Source: JAIPEI01 sp041685835 (GTDB lineage Bacteria; Desulfobacterota; DSM-4660; Desulfatiglandales; HGW-15). From it: a stretch of 5,305 nt of DNA. The notes under the pieces are model-generated. The model worked only from the letters and a program-made list of their open reading frames with translations, did not search any database and was not told the DNA's origin. A program made the translations under genes and the position numbers. Shown in pieces: positions 1 to 4,711 of this stretch (within the stretch, counting starts at the first letter, position 1; every line of letters begins with the position of its first letter). The stretch lies in NCBI GenBank assembly GCA_041685835.1, contig JAWLEX010000172.1:1-5305 (forward strand). The letters are read 5' to 3'.

Positions 1-86
1 GGACCGGCCATTTGTCAAGGGTAGCCAACCATGGTTTGGCCGGCTGATTCATATTGCTGGATATGCCTTTAAAAACATCCCGGAGT

Positions 87-107
87 TACGATTCCGCCGG
101 AGTCGTA
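87..107. terminator. Strong hairpin upstream of the acyl-CoA synthetase gene; terminator or leader structure
   Basis: The 21 bases form an inverted repeat with arms TACGATTCC and GGAGTCGTA (one G-T wobble pair) around a GCC loop, giving a 9-bp stem. It is followed by only three T residues (108-110), so it is at best a weak rho-independent terminator for a gene to the left. It lies 59 bases before the ATG at 166, so it could instead be a leader hairpin or a protein-binding palindrome. Stem pairing is seen directly; the role is inference. Confidence 0.35.
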
Positions 108-165
108 TTTCAGGCGGGGTGGGGAGCTTGTCACGGACGGCCGGTCTGTGATAGTAGTATTATCC

Positions 166-1572
166 ATGAGCGAGAAAGTGAAGACTTCCCTGGTTGGTCG
201 CTTTTTTGATCCGCGGTCCATCGCCATCATCGGATCTTTTCGAGAAGGGTTCTTCGGCGGGTACGTGATTGTCCGCTCCCTTCTGAAGGCGGGTTATAAG
301 GGCAAGATCTTTCCCGTCAATCCAGGGTATCAAGAAGTGCACGGGATCAAGGTCTACCCCTCTCTTGGAGACATTCCCGGTCAAACGGACGCAGCCGTCC
401 TCATGGTCAACGCGAGATCCGTGCTTTCCATTATAAAACAATGCGCGGATCGAGGAATCCGATCCGTGGTTGTGGTATCGGACGGGTTTGCGGAAAGGGA
501 TGCCGAGGGTGCGCAACTTCAGGAGGAAGTTGCCTCGCTGGCAAGAGGCCTCGATCTTCGCATCATAGGCCCCAACACTGCAGGCGTGGCCAACACGGCA
601 AACGGTTTTAACCCCTGCCCCTATGAAGCGGGTTACTACGAAATCAGACAGGGCGTGACCGCCATCTGCGCTCAGTCAGGCATGATCAATCCGCAGGCGG
701 TCACTTACCCGGAAATGCGCTTTGGTGTGAGCAAGATCTGTGATTTCGGAAACAAGTGTGATGTGGATGAATGCGACCTGTTGGAGTACCTGGCGGAGGA
801 CGGGAAAACCGCAGTGATCAGCATGTACCTGGAAAGCATCCGCAACGGACGAGAGTTTTTGAAATTGGCGAGGCAGGTGGCGAACCGGAAACCTTTGCTT
901 GTCCTAAAATCGGGAAGGACCAAAGAAGGGGCAAAGGCGTCCGAATCCCACACCGGATCGCTGGCTGTGGACGACAGGATCTTTGACGGAGTGTGTTCCC
1001 AGGCGGGAATACTGCGGCTTGAGCAGTTCGGTGATATCTTTGAGATGCCGAAGATATTTGCGGCCCAGGAGCTTCCTTCAGGGAACCGCGTGGGCATTCT
1101 GACCGTTACAGGAGGGGTGGCGGTGATGGCCATCGATGAGTGCGCAAAGCAAGGACTCTCCGTGGCAAGACTGGGAGACGGCCCTGCGGACGCACTCGAA
1201 AAGCTTTTCCCGGGCCTGGGGAAAAATCCGGTGGATATGGGTCCTATGATGGCGGCCGTTCCGAATGCCTTTGACCTTTATGCCAGGATTCTGGATACCA
1301 TTCTCGGAGATGAAAACTTGGATGCCCTCTTCGCGGTGCTTTGGGCCAATCCGGCCGGAAACGTCATGCCGAGGTATGTGGAGGCGTATGAAGGGCTCAA
1401 GGCCCGATCCAGGAAACCAGTGGTGATCTGGATCTATGGACCGGATGCGCGTGCTATTGCCGAGTTGGCCGAGATAATGGAATTGTGCGGTTTTCCTGTT
1501 TTCGACACGCCGGAGAAATGCATCCGTGCTTTAGGGCTGGCACACAAATATGTACGGTTCGTTTCATCCTGA
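166..1572 (+). CDS. Acyl-CoA synthetase (ADP-forming), alpha subunit / CoA-binding protein
   Basis: This is the alpha half of an NDP-forming acyl-CoA synthetase (ACD, acetate-CoA ligase family), cytoplasmic, interconverting acyl-CoA + ADP + Pi with acid + CoA + ATP. Numbering from the ATG at 166 (468 aa): a Rossmann CoA-binding domain at about 12-105 (FFDPRSIAIIG, FPVNPGYQEVHG); a succinyl-CoA-ligase-like domain at about 130-290 (IIGPNTAGV, AQSGMINPQ, GNKCDVDECDLLEYLA, YLES); and a second ligase-CoA domain to the end. The motif SESHTGSLA carries His262, matching the phosphorylated catalytic histidine of ACD alpha subunits. No ATP-grasp domain follows, so a separate beta subunit is needed; none is in the window. 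The start is uncertain: neither ATG 166 nor the in-frame GTG 148 has a Shine-Dalgarno sequence. I chose 166 because it already gives a full domain. The acyl substrate cannot be told from sequence. Confidence 0.9.
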   Translation: MSEKVKTSLVGRFFDPRSIAIIGSFREGFFGGYVIVRSLLKAGYKGKIFPVNPGYQEVHGIKVYPSLGDIPGQTDAAVLMVNARSVLSIIKQCADRGIRSVVVVSDGFAERDAEGAQLQEEVASLARGLDLRIIGPNTAGVANTANGFNPCPYEAGYYEIRQGVTAICAQSGMINPQAVTYPEMRFGVSKICDFGNKCDVDECDLLEYLAEDGKTAVISMYLESIRNGREFLKLARQVANRKPLLVLKSGRTKEGAKASESHTGSLAVDDRIFDGVCSQAGILRLEQFGDIFEMPKIFAAQELPSGNRVGILTVTGGVAVMAIDECAKQGLSVARLGDGPADALEKLFPGLGKNPVDMGPMMAAVPNAFDLYARILDTILGDENLDALFAVLWANPAGNVMPRYVEAYEGLKARSRKPVVIWIYGPDARAIAELAEIMELCGFPVFDTPEKCIRALGLAHKYVRFVSS

Positions 1573-1724
1573 TTTGAACATGCTGCAAAGATACGTCATA
1601 CAGTATAGAGCACTACCAGGCAGCGGTTTGGGGCCCCACCTGGCCGGTCAAAGGGGTTCAGTTCGCTGTTGTCCGGGGCCCGTCGTCCTGCACCATCCGG
1701 AGCCGCACGCATCACCGATTTAAT

Positions 1725-1823
1725 GCACACAATACTATGGACGGCCTGGTGTTTGGATAGCGGTACACCAAACTGCCGGCGCTGTTTGGCATAGCGCACA
1801 CCCTCTTCCAGAGCAGCCTGGGC
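1725..1823 (-). pseudogene. Acyl-CoA dehydrogenase C-terminal-domain fragment (relic)
   Basis: Read on the minus strand from 1823 downward, the translation begins AQAALEEGVRYAKQRRQFG and continues VPLSKHQAV. This is the start of the C-terminal helical domain of acyl-CoA dehydrogenases, where the consensus is close to ALEEAxxYAKxRxQFGxPLxxxQAV. The intact dehydrogenase in this window has the equivalent VLEEAAEYAKTREQFG, KPLSAFQAI at residues 258-282. The relic is clearly diverged from it, so it is not a recent copy. A TGA at 1826-1824 stops the frame immediately before the homology. After HQAV the similarity fades, although a residual RAA (near 1709) and, in another frame, RMVQDDG hint at decay by frameshift. 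There is no start region, FAD-domain signature or catalytic base. A GTG at 1799 opens a 67-codon frame, but I doubt it is expressed. Confidence 0.7.
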
Positions 1824-1890
1824 TCAAGCCGTTCTCGCCGTGGGATTGATCGTGTTTGCCGTGGAACGCTTCAAGAAAAACCTGGCATGA
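1822..1890 (+). pseudogene. C-terminal tail of an unidentified membrane protein, 5' end lost
   Basis: In the plus frame ending with TGA at 1888-1890 the translation reads AVLAVGLIVFAVERFKKN and then LA. This is a hydrophobic segment followed by positively charged residues, typical of the last transmembrane helix of a transporter subunit. The frame is closed by TAG at 1792-1794 and has no proper start, so the gene is truncated. The TGA lies 13 bases before the next ATG with a good ribosome-binding site between, as expected for the preceding gene of an operon. A metal-transport membrane partner of the ZnuA-like protein is an attractive guess, but 20 residues do not identify a family. It could also be a chance hydrophobic frame. 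Confidence 0.35.
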
Positions 1891-1892
1891 GA

Positions 1893-1899
1893 AGGAGGT
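1893..1899 (+). promoter_or_regulatory. Strong ribosome-binding site for the znuA-like gene
   Basis: AGGAGGT is a near-perfect Shine-Dalgarno sequence, with five bases between GGAGG and the ATG at 1904. It fixes the start of the ZnuA-like gene and shows that the gene is still equipped for efficient translation despite the damaged DNA in front of it. Confidence 0.8.
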
Positions 1900-1903
1900 C
1901 TGA

Positions 1904-2758
1904 ATGAAAAGGTTGCCAGTTCTCTCCGCGCTCCTTGCCGTGGTTCTCTGCCTGGTCGGCCCGGCTGGAGCCGAAACAAAAAAGGTCAAGGCCTTTGTGA
2001 GCATCCTGCCCCAGGCCGATTTCGTAAAGCGGATCGGTGGCCCGTATGTGGACGTGGAGATCCTTGTTGGTCCGGGGCAGTCGCCCGCTACATATGAACC
2101 CACCCCGAAACAGATGGCCCGGCTGGGTGAGGCGCAGGTCCTTTTCCGGATCGGGACCCCTTTTGAAAGGGGATTCATGGACAAGATGGGCGAGCTCCAT
2201 GGGGGCCTTGAAATTGTGGATACACGAAAAGGAGTCCCTTTGAGGTATTTCAAGCGGTCAGGGGGTGAAGAGGTCCCGGACCCGCACATCTGGCTTGACC
2301 CTCGTCACGTCATGATCCAGGCCGAGACCATCTGTGAGGCCTTAAGCCGTCATGCGCCTGAACAGCGGTCGGCTTTTGAAAGAAACCTTGCCGCCTTTAA
2401 AGATGACCTGGATCGAGTGGACGAAAAAATCGCACAGACGCTCGCGCCATTAAGGGGGACCAAGTTCTATGTATTCCATCCGGCCTTCGGGTATTTCGGA
2501 GACCGATACGGGCTAACCCAGGTCGCAGTGGAAATCGAAGGCAAAGAGCCCACCCCAAGGCAACTGGCAGGTATGATTCAAAGGGCAAAGGAGGACGGCG
2601 TGAAGGTAATCTTTGTCCAACCTCAGTATGCCAAGAAGAATGCGGAGATTATCGCAGGAGAGATCGGCGGTGCAGTAGTGCCCATTAATCCCCTCCCCAG
2701 GGACTACCTCGCCAATCTTGAAAAGATTGCGGAGGCCCTGAACTCGGCCTTGAAATGA
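1904..2758 (+). CDS. ZnuA-like periplasmic metal (Zn/Mn) ABC-transporter substrate-binding protein
   Basis: This is a cluster A-I (ZnuA/TroA/PsaA) solute-binding protein of 284 aa, which would deliver Zn2+ or Mn2+ to an ABC permease. Residues 1-23 form a Sec signal peptide (KR, a hydrophobic core, then AGA before Glu24). Family landmarks are VSILPQADFVKRIGG, GPGQSPATYEPTPKQM, DPHIWLDP with His128, HPAFGYF with His192, EGKEPTPRQL and INPLPRDY. Two usual metal-ligand positions differ: the first His (PHTYEP in ZnuA) is Ala62, and the Asp of the C-terminal DPL motif is Asn262. There is no His-rich loop before DPHIW. I recall the SPATYEPTP variant from Desulfovibrio-type homologues, so Ala62 may be a subfamily trait. 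No ATPase or permease gene is adjacent; the next gene is a broken transporter of another family. Specificity is therefore uncertain. Confidence 0.9.
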   Translation: MKRLPVLSALLAVVLCLVGPAGAETKKVKAFVSILPQADFVKRIGGPYVDVEILVGPGQSPATYEPTPKQMARLGEAQVLFRIGTPFERGFMDKMGELHGGLEIVDTRKGVPLRYFKRSGGEEVPDPHIWLDPRHVMIQAETICEALSRHAPEQRSAFERNLAAFKDDLDRVDEKIAQTLAPLRGTKFYVFHPAFGYFGDRYGLTQVAVEIEGKEPTPRQLAGMIQRAKEDGVKVIFVQPQYAKKNAEIIAGEIGGAVVPINPLPRDYLANLEKIAEALNSALK

Positions 2759-2797
2759 TAGAAAATCCCCTAAAAACCGTTTTTTGATGAGACAGTT

Positions 2798-3084
2798 ATG
2801 GACATCTTTGTAAAGACAACGCTGCCCCTTTTCCTGTTGATAGGCCTCGGTCTCTTTTCCAGAAAAGTCAACCTGTTTAAACAGGGGGATGAACGTGTAC
2901 TGAGTTCTTACGTCTACTTTTTTGTTCTACCCTCCCTTTTTTTATCAATATGGCGGAAACCGGCTTTGACCAGAATATCGCCAAGTTTGTAGTGGCCGGA
3001 ATAATACCTGTATTAGTTTTGATATCATCAATACTGGCCGGCTTCTATCTCAATGGTTGGCTGGCTGTGCTGGGCGTAGGGTAA
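2798..3084 (+). pseudogene. Truncated, frameshifted AEC-family (auxin efflux carrier-like) transporter
   Basis: ATG 2798 opens a 64-codon frame ending at 2992. It starts with a transmembrane helix (TTLPLFLLIGLGLFSRK) and continues VLSSYVYFFVLPSLF, the N-terminus typical of AEC permeases. After the T7 run at 2937-2943 this frame turns non-membrane-like. The -1 frame instead carries on with a convincing third helix (IAKFVVAGIIPVLVLISSIL, then AGFYLN) until TAA at 3082-3084. One lost T in the run would explain this. Even rejoined, only about 95 residues and three helices remain of a family normally near 300 aa, so the gene is also truncated at its 3' end, around 3050-3084. The segment looks more AT-rich than its neighbours. 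The start has only a weak ribosome-binding site. It is converging on the dehydrogenase gene. Confidence 0.75.
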
Positions 3085-3097
3085 GCCCTCAGGCATT

Positions 3098-3123
3098 CGT
3101 GTGGGACCTTCGCGTGGAACCTT
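3098..3123. repeat. Two-copy imperfect tandem repeat, 13-bp unit
   Basis: CGTGTGGGACCTT (3098-3110) is followed directly by CGCGTGGAACCTT (3111-3123), matching at 11 of 13 positions. It sits in the 91-base gap between the broken AEC gene and the end of the dehydrogenase gene, where no terminator or coding sequence is recognisable. It may be a by-product of the rearrangement that truncated the AEC gene, or chance. Confidence 0.4.
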
Positions 3124-3175
3124 CCGGAAACCGTCCCAGCGAACGTCAATGGAAATGGTGTGGCAGCGGCCGGTG

Positions 3176-4324
3176 CTATTTGCCCCGCAGGAGACTGCGC
3201 GCCACCACCAGGCGCATGATCTCGTTGGTGCCCTCGTAGATCTGGCAGATCTTGGCATCCCGCATGTGCCGCTCCATGGGATACTCCCGTGAGTAGCCGT
3301 ACCCGCCCAGGATCTGGATTCCTTCCACTGAGGCGCGCATGGTGATGTCCGAGGCGAACATCTTGGCCATTGCGGCCTCTTTTTCATAGGGCATGTGATT
3401 ATCCTCGAGCCAGGCCGCCCTCAGTGTCAGGAGTTCGGCTGCATCCAGTTCTGTCGCCATATCGGCCAGCTTCCACTGGATGGCCTGGAAGGCGGAGAGG
3501 GGCTTGCCGAATTGCTCTCTGGTCTTGGCGTATTCAGCCGCCTCTTCCAGCACCGCCCGGCCGATACCGATGGCCTGGGAGGCAATGCCGATCCGGCCGC
3601 CGTCGAGGGTGCTCAGCATCTGTTTGAAGCCTTCGCCCTCGTGTCCCAGCAGGGCGTCCGCCGGCACGCGTGCGTCCTCGAAGATCAGTTCGGCGGTGCC
3701 CGAAGCCAGGATGCCCAGCTTTTCCTCGACCCGCCCGACCTTGAATCCGGGGGTGTTTTCGAGATCCACCACAAAGGTGCTGATTCCTTTGTATCCCTTG
3801 GCCTTGTCGGTCACGGCCGCCAACACGCAGTAGCCGGAAACGTTTCCGCTGGTGATGAACTTTTTCTCGCCATTGAGGATCCAGTCCTCTCCGTCCCTGA
3901 CGGCCGTGGTGATCATGGCGGAAGGGTCGGAACCGGCCCCGGCCTCGGTCAGCCCGTAGCAGCCGAGCTTTTCACCGGAGGCGCAGGGATAGAGGTACTT
4001 CATCTTCTGATCATGTGTGCCGTAAGCCATCACCGGAAAACAGTAAAGAGAGTTGTTTACCGACATTATGACACCGGTGGAAGCGCAGGCCTTGGACACC
4101 TCTATCATTGCAAGCACGTAGCTCACATAATCCATGCCCCCACCGCCGTACTCCTCGGGCACGGCTATGCCGAGCAGCTTCAACTCGCCCATTTGCCGAA
4201 TTATGTCGGCGGGATGCTCATGGGTTTCATCGAGGTGGGCGGCCTTGGGCCTGATCTCGGCCTCCGCAAAACGCCGCGCCATATCACGGACCATCTGTTG
4301 TTCTTCAGTGAGGGCGAAATCCAT
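3176..4324 (-). CDS. Acyl-CoA dehydrogenase (short-chain/butyryl-CoA type)
   Basis: This FAD enzyme oxidises acyl-CoA to trans-2-enoyl-CoA, passing electrons to an electron-transfer flavoprotein; it may run in reverse in fermenting organisms. At 382 aa it has full family length: an N-terminal helical domain (about 1-115), a beta domain (about 116-220) and a C-terminal helical domain (about 225-382). Signature 1 is LTEAGAGSDPSA at 125-136; NGEKKFITSGN follows at 151-161; EYAKTREQFGKPLSAFQA lies at 264-281; signature 2 is GGYGYSREYPMERHMRD. Glu364 in IYEGTNEI is the catalytic base at the position used by short- and medium-chain enzymes. The start ATG (complement of 4322-4324) has a GGGGGA-type ribosome-binding site about 11 bases upstream. 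Upstream on the same strand lies an enoyl-CoA hydratase remnant, suggesting a former beta-oxidation operon. No electron-transfer flavoprotein genes are seen. Chain-length specificity is inferred only from overall resemblance. Confidence 0.95.
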   Translation of the reverse strand: MDFALTEEQQMVRDMARRFAEAEIRPKAAHLDETHEHPADIIRQMGELKLLGIAVPEEYGGGGMDYVSYVLAMIEVSKACASTGVIMSVNNSLYCFPVMAYGTHDQKMKYLYPCASGEKLGCYGLTEAGAGSDPSAMITTAVRDGEDWILNGEKKFITSGNVSGYCVLAAVTDKAKGYKGISTFVVDLENTPGFKVGRVEEKLGILASGTAELIFEDARVPADALLGHEGEGFKQMLSTLDGGRIGIASQAIGIGRAVLEEAAEYAKTREQFGKPLSAFQAIQWKLADMATELDAAELLTLRAAWLEDNHMPYEKEAAMAKMFASDITMRASVEGIQILGGYGYSREYPMERHMRDAKICQIYEGTNEIMRLVVARSLLRGK

Positions 4325-4334
4325 GGCCGGTTAA

Positions 4335-4342
4335 GTTCCCCC
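4335..4342 (-). promoter_or_regulatory. Ribosome-binding site of the acyl-CoA dehydrogenase gene
   Basis: On the minus strand the sequence AAGGGGGAA precedes the ATG by about 11 bases. It lies immediately beyond the TAA (4350-4348) of the enoyl-CoA hydratase remnant, the tight spacing typical of consecutive genes in one operon. It supports the chosen start of the dehydrogenase. Confidence 0.6.
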
Positions 4343-4347
4343 TTGAA

Positions 4348-4486
4348 TTAGGGCCTGCGCTTCTGAAGGAAGGCACTCATTCCCGACCTGCCGTGTGAGC
4401 CGGGCGTGAACAGGCTGAAGATATCGGCCCGACCTCAGCTCCGGATCGAGGCCACGGTTGATGCGTTGCCTTACTCCGCGCATGCG
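4348..4486 (-). pseudogene. Enoyl-CoA hydratase/isomerase C-terminal remnant, frameshifted
   Basis: On the minus strand, the frame ending in TAA at 4350-4348 reads ADIFSLF, then SGMSAFLQKRRP and stop. This matches the usual C-terminus of crotonase-family hydratases (EGMxAFLEKRKP). This frame is closed upstream by TGA at 4437-4435. In the neighbouring frame just before it the translation is VRQRINRGLDPELRSG, matching the crotonase segment around AKEAINRGLDxxL that normally lies about 25-35 residues before that tail. The two frames therefore join around 4425-4434 after a small indel. Similarity disappears upstream of about 4486, so at most the last 45 or so residues of a roughly 260-residue enzyme survive. 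In a working operon it would hydrate the product of the dehydrogenase that follows it. A minus-strand frame of 80 codons overlapping this region (4713-4471) does not resemble any family. Confidence 0.65.
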
Positions 4487-4554
4487 TGATAAGAATTTGA
4501 TTTTCGGGCAGGATGATACCCGCGTGGAATGTTTTGTGTCAACTGGGAAATTTC

Positions 4555-4580
4555 ACAACATCTTGGGCGCAAGATTGTGT
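4555..4580. repeat. Imperfect palindrome upstream of the split-barrel gene promoter
   Basis: ATCTTG (4560-4565) and CAAGAT (4570-4575) pair perfectly around GGCG. After two mismatches the arms extend by ACA (4555-4557) and TGT (4578-4580). No T run follows, so it does not look like a terminator. Its place about 30 bases upstream of the -35 box would suit a regulator-binding site, but that is inference. Confidence 0.35.
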
Positions 4581-4599
4581 AATCCCGGCGGGATGGTGG

Positions 4600-4621
4600 T
4601 GGTTCTATTGACACAGAACCA
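4600..4621. repeat. Perfect 7-bp inverted repeat over the -35 box; operator candidate
   Basis: TGGTTCT (4600-4606) and AGAACCA (4615-4621) are perfect inverted copies separated by eight bases, and the -35 hexamer TTGACA (4608-4613) lies between them. Two-fold symmetry centred on a -35 box is a common arrangement for repressor operators. The symmetry is seen directly; regulator identity is unknown and no regulator gene is present in the window. Confidence 0.5.
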
Positions 4622-4635
4622 TTGATTTGGATAAC
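4608..4635 (+). promoter_or_regulatory. Sigma70-type promoter for the split-barrel/HAD gene pair
   Basis: A consensus -35 box TTGACA (4608-4613) is followed after 16 bases by GATAAC (4630-4635), which matches four of six TATAAT positions. Transcription would start near 4642 in AT-rich DNA, leaving a leader of about 70 bases before the preferred start at 4712. It is the best promoter-like match I noticed in the window. Confidence 0.55.
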
Positions 4636-4711
4636 ATCCCATAAATAAAAAGTTTCCACTATGAGGTAAATGGAATGCCGGCATGCAGAGCGCCAGGGGG
4701 ATAAAAGGATC

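Larger units (their letters stand above)
1573..1903. other. Relic-bearing gap between the acyl-CoA synthetase and znuA-like genes
   Basis: This stretch of 331 bases carries no intact gene. It holds a minus-strand acyl-CoA dehydrogenase fragment and a plus-strand membrane-protein tail, described in their own entries. From 1573 to about 1724 I see nothing recognisable on either strand. A minus-strand open frame does run from the dehydrogenase fragment to about 1596, but its sequence beyond the fragment resembles no family I know. A TTGAAC at 1574-1579 has no -10 box at usable spacing, and no terminator follows the gene ending at 1572. Confidence 0.6.
4487..4711. other. Intergenic control region between the enoyl-CoA hydratase relic and the split-barrel gene
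   Basis: This stretch is without a recognisable gene. It contains an imperfect palindrome (4555-4580), a promoter with an overlapping inverted repeat (4600-4635) and an AT-rich leader (about 4640-4670) running to the ribosome-binding site at 4695-4709. The left part (4487-4554) shows nothing I can name apart from a TTGTG/CACAA inverted pair at 4534-4538 and 4554-4558. Confidence 0.6.

Noticed and set aside
13..18. Minus-strand TTGACA as a -35 box for a leftward gene
   Set aside because: The matching -10 would fall outside the window, so it cannot be assessed.
1574..1609. Promoter from TTGAAC (1574-1579) and TATAGA (1604-1609)
   Set aside because: The spacing of 24 bases is far too long for a sigma70 promoter, and no better -10 lies in between.
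1596..1724. Continuation of the minus-strand frame past the ACAD relic as a real small gene
   Set aside because: The translation after HQAV has no family resemblance or ribosome-binding site, and the frame only exists by joining relic and unrelated sequence.
1735..2289. Minus-strand open frame of 184 codons across the znuA-like gene
   Set aside because: It lies mostly antisense to a clear coding region, and its translation has no recognisable motif. Its end merely passes through the ACAD relic in a different frame.
2770..2786. AAAAAC/GTTTTT inverted repeat after the znuA-like gene as a terminator
   Set aside because: The stem is A-T only with almost no loop and would not form a stable hairpin.
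2936..2944. Programmed -1 ribosomal frameshifting to make a functional AEC transporter
   Set aside because: The heptamer fits, but even the shifted product ends after about 95 residues, so no complete transporter could result. Indel decay is simpler.
3395..4351. Long open frame on the plus strand (318 codons) antisense to the acyl-CoA dehydrogenase
   Set aside because: It mirrors the codon structure of a certain minus-strand enzyme, has glycine/histidine-rich low-information content, and matches no family.
4670..4711. ATG at 4670 as the start of the split-barrel protein
   Set aside because: Its GAGGT motif is only two bases away, and the added residues (MECRHAERQGDKRI) do not look like the family N-terminus. 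The cluster of ATGs from 4712 has better-placed ribosome-binding sites.
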